This document shows positions 44,200-55,094 of a DNA stretch of 56,019 nucleotides, piece after piece (position 1 is the first letter of the stretch; each line of letters begins with the position of its first letter). The notes under the pieces are model-generated. The model ran no database searches and was not told the DNA's origin. It saw only the letters and a program-made list of their open reading frames with translations. The stretch is taken from contig NZ_LMFS01000001.1 of the NCBI RefSeq assembly GCF_001426945.1, positions 1,974,601 through 2,030,619 on the forward strand. Reading direction: 5' to 3'. The translations under genes were made by a program, and so were the position numbers. This stretch comes from Pseudolabrys sp. Root1462. GTDB taxonomy: Bacteria; Pseudomonadota; Alphaproteobacteria; Rhizobiales; Xanthobacteraceae.

Positions 44200-44856
44200 A
44201 TGCGTTCATTCACTGCACTTGGCGCCGCCGTCGCCGTGCTGGGCCTTGCCACCGCCGCTTCGGCCGCCGACCTGCCGGCGCGCACCTACACCAAGGCGCC
44301 GCCGATGGTCGCCACCTACAACTGGACCGGCTTCTACCTCGGCGTGAACGCCGGTGGCGCTTGGTCGTCGGCTGGTTCGAACTTCGGCGATGCCTCGGGC
44401 TTCGTCGGCGGCGGCCAGATCGGTTACAACTGGCAGGCTCTCGGCAGCCCGCTCGTCCTCGGCCTCGAAGCTGACTTCCAGGGCACCTCGCTGAAGAACA
44501 GCGCCACGGTCGGCGCCTTCACCGGTGAAGCCAAGGTTCCGGCGTTCGGCACCGTGCGCGGCCGCATCGGCTACGCCTGGGATCGCTTCATGGTGTACGG
44601 CACCGGCGGCTGGGCCTACAGCAAGACCGAAGCTTCGGTCACTGGCCCGGGCGGTTCGGTTTCGGACAACAAGTGGGGTTCGGGCTACACCCTCGGTGGC
44701 GGTCTGGAATGGGCCTTCGCGGGTCCGTGGAGCCTCAAGGCTGAATACCTGTACGTGAAGGCCAAGAGCGTCGACCTGACGCTGGGCGGCACCACGTTCA
44801 GCACCGGCGACTATCACTACAACGTCGTCCGCGCTGGCCTGAACTACCGCTTCTAA
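44200..44856 (+). CDS. Outer-membrane beta-barrel protein, Omp25/RopB-like, 218 aa
   Basis: The signal peptide MRSFTALGAAVAVLGLATAA ends ASA|ADLP. The mature protein is an eight-strand OmpA-type barrel with the family phrases NWTGFYLGVNAGGAW, GGQIGYNWQ, GLEADFQGTS, GTVRGRIGYAWDRFMVYGTG and the terminal strand VRAGLNYRF ending in Phe, as needed for BAM assembly. GGGAGA precedes the ATG. A clear terminator follows. It is the first of two tandem paralogues. Confidence 0.95.
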   Translation: MRSFTALGAAVAVLGLATAASAADLPARTYTKAPPMVATYNWTGFYLGVNAGGAWSSAGSNFGDASGFVGGGQIGYNWQALGSPLVLGLEADFQGTSLKNSATVGAFTGEAKVPAFGTVRGRIGYAWDRFMVYGTGGWAYSKTEASVTGPGGSVSDNKWGSGYTLGGGLEWAFAGPWSLKAEYLYVKAKSVDLTLGGTTFSTGDYHYNVVRAGLNYRF

Positions 44857-44880
44857 GCGAAGCCACTTTTACAGATCGGG

Positions 44881-44907
44881 AAAGGCCGGCCTTGCGCCGG
44901 CCTTTTT
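44881..44907 (+). terminator. Rho-independent terminator
   Basis: AAAGGCCGGC pairs with GCCGGCCTTT around CTTGC and runs into TTTTT. It separates the two tandem Omp genes. Confidence 0.92.
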
Positions 44908-45050
44908 CATTTTGCGCGCCACGATGCCCGCCGCGCCGCACCGCAACCGGAATTAACATCCTGTAAAGCCGACTCAACGCACGGTCGCCGCAAGGGCCTT
45001 TGGGCTCCGCGTAATGCGTTTCACCTGACACCAAATTAAAGAGGATCGCG

Positions 45051-45701
45051 ATGAAGCGCCTTCACGCGTTGTTACTTGGCTGCGCCGTCGTGCCAGCCAT
45101 CGCACTGACGTCGACCGCTATGGCGGCCGACATTCCGCTCAAGGCTCCGGCGCCGGCTGTTTACGCGCCCTACTTCTCCTGGACCGGCTTCTACGCCGGC
45201 ATCAATGGCGGCTACGGCTGGTCGAGCTCTTTCGCCGACAATGCCAAGGGCGCCATCTATGGTGGCCAGGTCGGTTACAACCTGCAACTCAGCAGCTTCG
45301 TGGTCGGCCTCGAAGGCGACTTCCAGGGCACCAGCATCAAAGCCAGCCAGGATCTCGGCGGCGGCGTCACGGTTGAAGGCAAGATCCCGGCCTTCGCCAC
45401 GGTGCGCGGCCGCGTCGGCTTCGCCTTCGACCGCATGATGATCTACGGCACGGGCGGCTGGGCCTACACCGACTCCAAGCTGAGCATCTCGGGACCGGGC
45501 GGTTCGGCCGAGGCTTCGAACTGGAGTTCGGGCTACGCACTCGGCGGCGGCCTGGAATGGGCCGTCTGGGATCGCTGGAGCGTCAAGGGCGAATATCTCT
45601 ACGTCCACTCCGGCGACACCAGCGTGACCATCGCCGGCGCCACCGCCAGCGGCAGCTACAACTTCAACACCGTCCGCGCCGGCCTGAACTACCGCTTCTA
45701 G
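45051..45701 (+). CDS. Outer-membrane beta-barrel protein, Omp25/RopB-like, paralogue, 216 aa
   Basis: A paralogue of the preceding gene with the same landmarks: signal peptide ending AMAADIPLK, FSWTGFYAGINGGYGW, GLEGDFQGTS, TVRGRVGFAFDRMMIYGTGG and the terminal VRAGLNYRF. The barrel loops differ more than the strands, as expected after duplication. Each copy has its own terminator and upstream region, so they are separate transcription units. AGGATCGCG before the ATG supplies the ribosome binding site. Confidence 0.95.
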   Translation: MKRLHALLLGCAVVPAIALTSTAMAADIPLKAPAPAVYAPYFSWTGFYAGINGGYGWSSSFADNAKGAIYGGQVGYNLQLSSFVVGLEGDFQGTSIKASQDLGGGVTVEGKIPAFATVRGRVGFAFDRMMIYGTGGWAYTDSKLSISGPGGSAEASNWSSGYALGGGLEWAVWDRWSVKGEYLYVHSGDTSVTIAGATASGSYNFNTVRAGLNYRF

Positions 45702-45723
45702 GCGCGCCGACATTCAAGCTGCG

Positions 45724-45751
45724 AAAGGCCGGGCAAAAAGCCCGGCCTTTT
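45724..45751. terminator. Terminator shared by convergent genes
   Basis: AAAGGCCGGGC pairs with GCCCGGCCTTT around five A residues. It lies between the second Omp gene and the convergent autotransporter and can work in both directions. Confidence 0.9.
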
Positions 45752-45777
45752 GTCGTTGCAGGCGCGCTCCCAGCACC

Positions 45778-48396
45778 TCACCACAGCGCGCGAAAGCCGA
45801 GCGTGCCCTTGTAGGCATAGTCGTCGCCGGCATCCGCCAGACTGGTGTTGAACGAGACTTCGCCATACAGCGAATACTTGTCGTTTGCCCAATGGTAGGC
45901 GCCGCCGGCGCCGACGCCGCCCCATAGGCGATCTGCGGCACTGGTGAAGCGCGTGCCGCCGACGTCGACGGCGGTGCCGTCGAGTAATTCGTAATAGAGG
46001 TTGGTGATGGCGTAGATGTCCGAACGGATCATCTCGCCTTCACCGTTGCGCCACGCCCGCTGATGATCCAGCGAAAGCCCGGCCCGCCCCTGCAGACTGT
46101 CGCCGTCGTCGCTGGAAACGGCCGCACCGAAGCGGTCGTTGAAGGTGCCGAAGCTGACCGATGAATACACCAGTTGCGCCTGCGGCGTGAGCGACAGCGC
46201 GCCGCCGAGCGGAATGCGCCGGCCGGTCTCGGCGCCGAAAGCGTAACCGAAGCCGTTGTTGCCGTCCTTCAGGGTGCCGGCAAGATCGGACGACAAATCG
46301 GATCGGTACCAGGTCATCTGCGACTGGCCATCGACATAGAAGCCGTTGTTGCCATACCAGGTCAGCGTGCCGCCAACGCCGACGCCATCGACCTTGATCT
46401 TGCCATTGCCGTAGAGCGATTTTACGTCCGACGACAGCGCCGCGTAATGCGCGGTGAAGCCGAAGATCAATCGACCGCGATCGTTCTCATAAGCCAGGCC
46501 GTCGACTCCGCCACGCATCGTGCCCTGATCGCTGGTGAAGGTCGAACCGGTCGTATTCGACGGCTTGAAACTGGCGTGCTGCCCCTCGACGCGCAGCCAG
46601 ACAGGCGATGGGCCGCCCGCGATGCCGCCGCTCGCCGCATAGCCATTGCCGACGCGCTGCCGCAAGGTCGGCAGGCCGTTCATGCCGAGCAGGATCTGGC
46701 CGTAGGATTCATAAAGCGGCACGCCCGGCTGATACAGCGGACCGGCCGGCGCCGAAGCCGGCGGATTGATCAGGCTCGAGCGCAGATACCAGTCGCCATC
46801 GGCCGGCGTCGATACGCCGTTCTTCTGCAGCGTATAGGCATAGGCACCGCCGACCACGGCCTGCTGGCCGTTGATGACGTAGTCGCCCTGTAGACCGAAG
46901 CTGCCATTCGATGCGCCGCCGACGTCGATGATTTTGATGCCTTCCACCGTCTGCGCGCCGGCGCCGCCGAGATTGATGACGCGCACATTCGTGCTGCCGG
47001 CTGTATTGCCGGTGACGACGAGCTTGTCGGTCGGCGAGGCATCGCCACCGAGCACGGACTCGATCTGCAGCGTGCCGCCGGTGCCGGTGTAGTTGCCGGC
47101 GATCGTCAGCGTGCCGATCGAGTTGCCCGGCGCAACGATGCCGGCATTGGTCGTGTCGCCGACCGTGCCGATGCCTTGCAGCCGGCCCGCCGCCTGCACA
47201 TCCATGACGCCGGCAAGAATGCCGTTGACCGCCAGCGTGCCACCTTGAACGATCGTCGATCCACCAAACGCGGAATTGTCGCCACTCAGGACTTCCTTAC
47301 CGCCCGCAACTGTCAGCACGCCGATGCCGTTGAATAGGCCGGAGAACGTATCGTTGGCGTTGGTGATCGTCAGGTTTTTGGCGCCCATCGTAATGGCGCC
47401 GCTGCCGCCGAGGCTCTGAATGTTCGTCCCCGCCGCGGTGAGCGCCGATATGTCGAACGTGCCATTGGCCGTGACGCCGCTCGACGCGGCAATCGAGCCA
47501 CCGGTCCGCAGCGCGAGCGTTCCCTGCCCGATCACTGTTCGGCCAGTGTAGAAATTGCTCGTCGTCAGATTGACGATGCCAGTGCCGGTCTTGGTCAGAC
47601 TGCCGATGCCGCTGAAACCGCTCGCGGCAGACACCGCGAAGTTGACGCTGTCCATTGTCAGGCCGCCCGCCGCGATATTGAGCGTGCCCGCCGACGAACC
47701 GATCCAGACGGCGCTGCTCCTTGTCGCGCGGTAGACGGCATTGTCGAAGTTGGCCTGCGACCCGGCGGCGACGCTCAGGCTCTGCGACGCAAACGTGGCA
47801 TTGGTGACGTTGAGAATGCCGACGCCTGCGCCGCCGCCGAGAGACGTGCCGCCTTGGGCGGTCACCGAGGCGCCATTCTGGACGTTGAGGATTCCGGTGC
47901 CGGAGCCGCCGATGGTGAGCGCAAGGCCGCTGGCCGTCCATTGCGAGCCCGCGCCTGTGACGGTCACCGTGCCGGTGCTCCCGGCTCCGCCAATCCGGAA
48001 ACTTCCCAGGCTCGCAAGGGTGCTGCCGTTCTGAATGGTGAGACTGCCCGCCGATGTTTCGCCGACGAAGAGATTGCCGGTTGAACCGCTCGCGGCCGCG
48101 CCGACGCCGAGCACCGCCGGATTGGCCGAGTCGATGGTCACCGCGGTCGGGCTGGTCGGCACGACGCCGCCGGACCAGTTCGTTCCATCCGTCCAATCGG
48201 CGCTCGTCGCGCCGGTCCAGCTTTGCGCCACCGCCGATGCGGCCGACAATGCCGTGAGTGCAACGGAAGCGCTGAGAAGGGTCGCCCACCCGTGTCGATG
48301 GCGCGGTGCTCGCCGCGTTTTGCCCGTGGTCCCTGCGCTGACGACGTGCGACGCGGCTTCCGGCATTCCCATTCCAATCCATCCCAGCAAGTCCAC
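45778..48396 (-). CDS. Autotransporter outer-membrane protein, 872 aa
   Basis: A type V secreted surface protein. A long signal region (to about residue 50, ending ASAVAQ) leads to a passenger of repeated beta-helix rungs, such as GSLTIQNGSTLASLGSFRIG and GVLTVAGGKEVLSGDNSAFG (autotransporter-associated beta-strand repeats). The C-terminal domain, from about residue 610, is a 12-strand barrel ending GTLGFRALW, with the aromatic last residue required for outer-membrane insertion. The function of the passenger is unknown. The start is a GTG at 48396, or ATG codons at residues 9 and 11. It separates the Omp genes from uvrA. Confidence 0.9.
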   Translation of the reverse strand: MDLLGWIGMGMPEAASHVVSAGTTGKTRRAPRHRHGWATLLSASVALTALSAASAVAQSWTGATSADWTDGTNWSGGVVPTSPTAVTIDSANPAVLGVGAAASGSTGNLFVGETSAGSLTIQNGSTLASLGSFRIGGAGSTGTVTVTGAGSQWTASGLALTIGGSGTGILNVQNGASVTAQGGTSLGGGAGVGILNVTNATFASQSLSVAAGSQANFDNAVYRATRSSAVWIGSSAGTLNIAAGGLTMDSVNFAVSAASGFSGIGSLTKTGTGIVNLTTSNFYTGRTVIGQGTLALRTGGSIAASSGVTANGTFDISALTAAGTNIQSLGGSGAITMGAKNLTITNANDTFSGLFNGIGVLTVAGGKEVLSGDNSAFGGSTIVQGGTLAVNGILAGVMDVQAAGRLQGIGTVGDTTNAGIVAPGNSIGTLTIAGNYTGTGGTLQIESVLGGDASPTDKLVVTGNTAGSTNVRVINLGGAGAQTVEGIKIIDVGGASNGSFGLQGDYVINGQQAVVGGAYAYTLQKNGVSTPADGDWYLRSSLINPPASAPAGPLYQPGVPLYESYGQILLGMNGLPTLRQRVGNGYAASGGIAGGPSPVWLRVEGQHASFKPSNTTGSTFTSDQGTMRGGVDGLAYENDRGRLIFGFTAHYAALSSDVKSLYGNGKIKVDGVGVGGTLTWYGNNGFYVDGQSQMTWYRSDLSSDLAGTLKDGNNGFGYAFGAETGRRIPLGGALSLTPQAQLVYSSVSFGTFNDRFGAAVSSDDGDSLQGRAGLSLDHQRAWRNGEGEMIRSDIYAITNLYYELLDGTAVDVGGTRFTSAADRLWGGVGAGGAYHWANDKYSLYGEVSFNTSLADAGDDYAYKGTLGFRALW

Positions 48397-48603
48397 CGCA
48401 CGCTACCGAGCCCGGTGTACTAATACCTTACGGCAGCCCGGCGAATTTTCGATGTTTCCTCGTAATGGAACTCACAGACCTGCAACCGGCGTGGTGGCGC
48501 AGCGCGCCGAAGCCTCCTCCGACTTGTCCCCAGCGCCGAAATAGCCGGCGCTGCACACCAGCGCACAGGAAAGAGCCGCACGGCCCCTAGCGAACCGGGC
48601 TCG

Positions 48604-48618
48604 TTCTCACTACGTTCC
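48604..48618 (+). promoter_or_regulatory. LexA (SOS) box upstream of uvrA
   Basis: GTTCTCACTACGTTC matches GTTC-N7-GTTC. It lies about 93 bases before the uvrA start, the normal place for LexA control of uvrA. Confidence 0.8.
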
Positions 48619-48710
48619 TACCTGTCGTGTGCTCCGGAAGGCCTGTCGGCTCGCTGGAACGCCGGCCTTTTGCCGCGCCAACAGGTTCCATTCCGTCCTC
48701 GACGAGCCCC

Positions 48711-51658
<2,948 letters not shown>

Positions 51659-51662
<4 letters not shown>

Positions 51663-52420
51663 TCCGCCTCGGCACGGCCGGCTGGACGCTGCCGAAGACT
51701 TCCGCCGCGGCGTTTCCCGCCGGCGCCAGTCACCTCGCCCGCTACGCGCAGCGCTTCAGCGCCGCCGAGATCAACTCGTCGTTCCACCGCCCGCACCGGC
51801 GCACGACCTATGAGCGCTGGGCGGCGACCGTGCCCGAGACCTTCGCCTTCGCGGTCAAGCTGCCGAAGGAAATCACGCACACGCTGCGGCTCGCCGGCAC
51901 CGAAGCGGCGCTCGATGCCTTCGCCGAACAGATCGGCGGCCTCGGTGGCAGGCTCGGCGCCCTGCTCGTCCAGTTGCCGCCGAGCTTTGCCTTCGACGCC
52001 GATATCGCCGGCGCCTTCTTCACGACATTCCGCGCGCGCTTTGCCGGGCCGGCGGTCTGCGAGCCGCGCCATGACAGCTGGCTCGGCGCCGAGGCCGACG
52101 CCATGCTCCGCCGCTTCAAGGTGGCCCGCGTCGCCGCGCATCCGGCCATCGGCATGAGCAAGGTGGAAGGCGGCGGCGACCCGCAGGCCGGCGGCTGGCC
52201 CGGCCTGTTCTACATGCGCCTGCACGGCGCGCCGCGGCCGTATTATTCGGCTTACGGCGATGAAGCTCTGGCGGATTACGCGCGCCGTTTGCGCGAGGCC
52301 GCCGCAGGCGGCGCCGCCACCTGGTGCATTCTCGACAACACGGCGCTGGGTTATGCGGCCGCCAACGCGCTGACCTTGCAGCGGTTGCTCGCCGGCTCGC
52401 CTGGCGACGCCGCCACCTAG
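51659..52420 (+). CDS. DUF72 (YecE-like) protein, 253 aa
   Basis: A TIM-barrel-like DUF72 protein: [12 protein letters not shown] at the N-terminus, [20 protein letters not shown] and [20 protein letters not shown] follow, and [12 protein letters not shown] lies in the middle. Its function is unknown. The GTG start at 51659 overlaps the uvrA stop, so translation is coupled to uvrA; a DNA-repair role is possible. The long upstream frame is a shadow of uvrA. It ends in a 4-base overlap with the convergent gre gene. Confidence 0.9.
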
Positions 52421-52875
52421 CCGATGGCGACGATCTCGGCGTCGTCACGGCCGGCGCGCACGACGTCGCCGACGCGCTTGCCGAGCAGCGCCACCGCCAG
52501 CGGCGACACATGGGACACCGAGCCCTTGGCCGGCTCGGCCTCGTCCTCGCCGACGATGGTGAAGATCTGCCGCCGGCCGTCCTCGCGCTCGATCGTCACT
52601 GTGCTGCCGAACTGCACCGTGTCGGTGTCGGCGCCGGGGGCAATCACCTGCGCGCTGGCGCGCCGGGCGCTCCAGTAGCGCAGTTCGCGCGCCGCCCGCG
52701 CCAGCGCATCGCGCTCGCCGGAGGCCTGCGCCTCGTTATAGGCCTGCCGCGCGCTCTCGAACGCGGCCTCGATCAGCGCGAGGCCGTGCGGCGTCACGTA
52801 ATTAACGTGCGTCGAGACCGGCCGGTCCGGCAGGTCCTCGGTGGTGTTGTCTTCATTGACGAAGGCGCGGCTCAT
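52417..52875 (-). CDS. GreA/GreB-family transcription elongation factor, 152 aa
   Basis: The start MSRAFVNEDNTTEDLPDRP matches the GreB-like N-terminus. A helical region (about 30-70) is followed by the C-terminal FKBP-like domain (VQFGSTVTIEREDGRRQIFT, then GSVSHVSPLAVALLGKRVGD). The N-terminal coiled coil is shorter and less regular than in GreA, so it could be a Gre-like competitor rather than a true cleavage factor. The catalytic acidic tip cannot be judged safely. Convergent with DUF72. Confidence 0.85.
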   Translation of the reverse strand: MSRAFVNEDNTTEDLPDRPVSTHVNYVTPHGLALIEAAFESARQAYNEAQASGERDALARAARELRYWSARRASAQVIAPGADTDTVQFGSTVTIEREDGRRQIFTIVGEDEAEPAKGSVSHVSPLAVALLGKRVGDVVRAGRDDAEIVAIG

Positions 52876-52942
52876 GCCGGATCATATGGTGATCCGCGCC
52901 GCCCATATCACCCCGCCCTCCGGCGCGCGCCAAAGGAACTTC

Positions 52943-53281
52943 ATGCCCTTCAAATGCAACGAACCCGCGGTGCCGACGGTCCAGCAGGACGACGCCACGG
53001 TGCGCATCACGCGCTGGGATTTCGCGCCCGGCGCCGCCACCGGCTGGCACAGCCACGGCTGGCCCTACTTCGTCGTCATGCTCACCGACGCGGTGATGCG
53101 CTACGAAATCAATGGCGAAGTTTCCGAGGTGCGTTTGAAAGCCGGACAATCCTATCAGCGCCCCGCCGGCATCGAGCACGACGTCATGAACGGCGGCGAT
53201 AAGCCGATGGCGTTTGTGGAGATCGAGATTAAGCGACCGGGGGATTTGGGGGCGTCGATGGTAGCGGCCGCGTCATCGTGA
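52943..53281 (+). CDS. Cupin-domain protein, 112 aa
   Basis: A single small cupin barrel: WDFAPGAATGWHSHGWPYFV holds the first metal-ligand motif (H-x-H) and QSYQRPAGIEHDVMN the second, with its His. No other domain is present. The substrate is unknown; stand-alone cupins may be isomerases, dioxygenases or binding proteins. The ATG at 52943 has AAAGGAA 6 bases upstream, which decides the start. It is the last chromosomal-type gene before the AT-richer operon. Confidence 0.85.
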   Translation: MPFKCNEPAVPTVQQDDATVRITRWDFAPGAATGWHSHGWPYFVVMLTDAVMRYEINGEVSEVRLKAGQSYQRPAGIEHDVMNGGDKPMAFVEIEIKRPGDLGASMVAAASS

Positions 53282-53400
53282 GGAGAGCGTAGCGAGCCTA
53301 GAAGGATGAACGGCCCCGACCGATCGCGAAGCGAGATCGTCGCGGCCGGCCTGAAGGTGAAGTGCAGGCAGCCGAATGAGAACGAAGCCGCACTTGACCA
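53282..53400. repeat. Dispersed repeat at the left edge of the TIR operon
   Basis: GAGCGTAGCGAGCC and the hairpin CGATCGCG-AAGC-GAGATCG type stems mark this as one of the GC-rich dispersed repeats of Rhizobiales (the GAAGGATGAACGGCC phrase is typical). It lies exactly where base composition drops. The interval 53282-53577 contains no gene. Confidence 0.45.
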
Positions 53401-53548
53401 GGAAAAACCCTGCCGCCTTAAGGCTCGACCACCCTTCCTGAATCACAGGGGATAGCGCACTAAATCTGTGTAAGAGGCCTTGCGTAACACTTAGCCTATT
53501 GTATTTCTGATTCTCCGTTAGCGCTCAACTGATTCGCGTGCAAAGCAT

Positions 53549-53565
53549 GCAGGTCACCAACCTGC
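53549..53565 (+). promoter_or_regulatory. Inverted repeat before the TIR operon
   Basis: GCAGGT-CACCA-ACCTGC is a perfect dyad with 6-bp arms. It ends one base before the GGAG ribosome binding site (53567-53570) of the first small gene. A repressor bound here, or the RNA hairpin itself, could block expression of the whole operon. Confidence 0.55.
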
Positions 53566-53577
53566 CGGAGAAACGAT

Positions 53578-53823
53578 GTGTCTGATGCTAAGTCAGTTCA
53601 TGACATTTGGTTGCCAGTTATTGGCAACGCTTTAGCCTATCTTTGCCTGGAAAAATTCTCCGAGAAGAATCCAGCCAAGACCGACAGCGTATTGAAAAAA
53701 GTGAAATTTCTCGAAGGCTTAGGCGTTCCGGCAAAGGACGCTGCGAGTGCGGCAGGAAGCACTCCAGACTCCGTTCGAGTGCTCAAAGCCTCAAAGGGAG
53801 GAAAGCGTGCCTCAAGAAAATAA
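53578..53823 (+). CDS. Small helix-turn-helix protein 1 of the TIR operon, 81 aa
   Basis: The product starts (GTG) SDAKSVHDIWLPVIGNALAY and ends in a basic tail (KGGKRASRK). Residues about 40-70 (KVKFLEGLGVPAKDAASAAG followed by STPDSVRVLK) look like a sigma-70 region 4-type helix-turn-helix: a helix, AxxxGxTPxSV, then the recognition helix. GGAG lies 7 bases before the GTG. It overlaps the next gene by 17 bases. It is clearly related to the next protein (shared GxALAYLC and FLEGxG). A DNA-binding or sensor role is inferred. Confidence 0.7.
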   Translation: MSDAKSVHDIWLPVIGNALAYLCLEKFSEKNPAKTDSVLKKVKFLEGLGVPAKDAASAAGSTPDSVRVLKASKGGKRASRK

Positions 53824-54064
53824 TGGCCAATGGCTTGAGATTATCGGCAAGGCGCTGGCCTACCTTTGCGTGCAGCAAGTCGCGATTAACGACCCAAAAC
53901 GCGTCCCGGACGTCGTGGCAAAGGTTCAGTTTCTTGAAGGAATTGGGTTAGCTACCTCGGACGCCGCAGCGCTTCTTGGCACAACAGCAAATTCGGTCAA
54001 AACAAACCTGCGGCAACGCCAAAAAAGGAAGGGCACGGGGCGTGGCAAAAAAACAAAAAAGTGA
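53807..54064 (+). CDS. Small helix-turn-helix protein 2 of the TIR operon, 85 aa
   Basis: A paralogue of the previous protein: WLEIIGKALAYLCVQQVAIN, then VVAKVQFLEGIGLATSDAAA, then LLGTTANSVKTNLRQRQK. The LLGTT-NSVK stretch is a good sigma-70 region 4-like recognition segment. The tail is strongly basic (KRKGTGRGKKTKK). The GTG at 53807 is preceded by GGGAGG 5 bases away and lies inside the previous gene. The frame opens earlier (53747) without a ribosome binding site. It overlaps the next gene by 23 bases. Confidence 0.7.
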   Translation: MPQENNGQWLEIIGKALAYLCVQQVAINDPKRVPDVVAKVQFLEGIGLATSDAAALLGTTANSVKTNLRQRQKRKGTGRGKKTKK

Positions 54065-54260
54065 AGCCACCAAATCAGACCCGTTCGATCGCATTGCTCG
54101 GCTGCTCGCGATGATTGCCGTGAAGAACCTGGAAAAAGAGGAAGCAGCACGGCGTCTCTTGTCAGTAGGTTTTGATAGCCCTCAAATAGGCGGCATCCTT
54201 GGCGTAGGACCGAACTTCGCCAACGTAGCTAAGAGCCGAAGTCCTAAGAGCAAAGGCTAA
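54042..54260 (+). CDS. Small helix-turn-helix protein 3 of the TIR operon, 72 aa
   Basis: A third, more divergent member: FDRIARLLAMIAVKNLEKEE, then AARRLLSVGFDSPQIGGILG, then VGPNFANVAKSR. The layout (hydrophobic helix, short helix, IGGILGVGPNFANV recognition segment) matches the other two, and LARLLAxIAVK resembles sigma-70 region 4-like small proteins I recall from other bacteria. The GTG at 54042 lies inside the previous gene. Its stop is 3 bases before the TIR gene, so all four are likely translated as one coupled set. Confidence 0.65.
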   Translation: MAKKQKSEATKSDPFDRIARLLAMIAVKNLEKEEAARRLLSVGFDSPQIGGILGVGPNFANVAKSRSPKSKG

Positions 54261-54263
54261 CAG

Positions 54264-55067
54264 ATGGCCGCTGTGGACCCACGACTTATGGTTCGGCTCG
54301 AAAAGGCGCTGGGTCTGAGCAAACGGCGTGTGCAGGAACTGGTGCAAGAGTCCGCGCGAGTAAACCGCGTTTCACGTGACATCGCAGCGTTTATCGTCGC
54401 GGGAGATAATGGCATCAGTTATGATCGATATGCCTCAGCAGAACAGATGGCGGTTTTACGCGGGGTGCCGACACACTTAGCTGTGCCACCGACCGCTAAG
54501 GCAGTTCCAATTCCGCCCCCGACAAAGCCGACCGTTAAGACGCGAACAATAAAGACAACCAAAAACAACTCTCTTTTCGTAGTACATGGTCGAGATAATC
54601 AACTGAACGAGGACATGTTCGCATTTCTGCGAGCCATTGGGCTTAATCCGATGGAGTGGAATCAAGCGGTGAAGGCCGCGAAGGGAGCCAATCCGAACGT
54701 AACTGAAATCGTGAGGGGCGCCCTGCAAAAAGTTCAAGGTGTGATCGTCCTCTTTTCACCCGATGAAGAAGCTCGCTTGAAATCAAAGTTTCGCGGACCG
54801 AAAGATGAAAAATCACTACAGAGCCAAGCGAGACCGAACGTAATTTTTGAAGCTGGCATTGCTCTCGGTGCATACCAAGAAAAAACGCTCTTGGTCGAAG
54901 TTGGGGACATTCGAAAAATTAGCGACATTGCAGGAATGCATATTCTTCAACTGAACAACCGAGCAACGAGTCGAAAAGAATTGGCACAACGCTTGAAGGA
55001 CAAGCTGAAATTTAAGGTTGACACCTCAGGTAACTCTTGGCTGACGGTGGGCAACTTCGATCGTTGA
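54264..55067 (+). CDS. TIR-like nucleotide-binding effector protein, 267 aa
   Basis: Residues 103-235 form a TIR-like domain of the predicted nucleotide-binding group (PF10137 type). It begins SLFVVHGRDNQLNEDMFAFL and has a helix-strand unit GVIVLFSPDEEA. The conserved ARPNVIFEAGIALGAY holds R190, N192 and E196, where TIR NAD hydrolases keep their catalytic glutamate. SDIAGMHIL is near the end. Residues 1-65 are a helical N-terminal domain (LMVRLEKALGLSKRRVQELV), joined by a proline-rich linker (70-100). Related domains work in CBASS and other anti-phage systems by degrading NAD. The three helix-turn-helix genes just upstream suggest control or sensing. Defence function is inferred. Confidence 0.85.
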   Translation: MAAVDPRLMVRLEKALGLSKRRVQELVQESARVNRVSRDIAAFIVAGDNGISYDRYASAEQMAVLRGVPTHLAVPPTAKAVPIPPPTKPTVKTRTIKTTKNNSLFVVHGRDNQLNEDMFAFLRAIGLNPMEWNQAVKAAKGANPNVTEIVRGALQKVQGVIVLFSPDEEARLKSKFRGPKDEKSLQSQARPNVIFEAGIALGAYQEKTLLVEVGDIRKISDIAGMHILQLNNRATSRKELAQRLKDKLKFKVDTSGNSWLTVGNFDR

Positions 55068-55094
55068 CACGAGATGACATTGTGATGGCATCCA

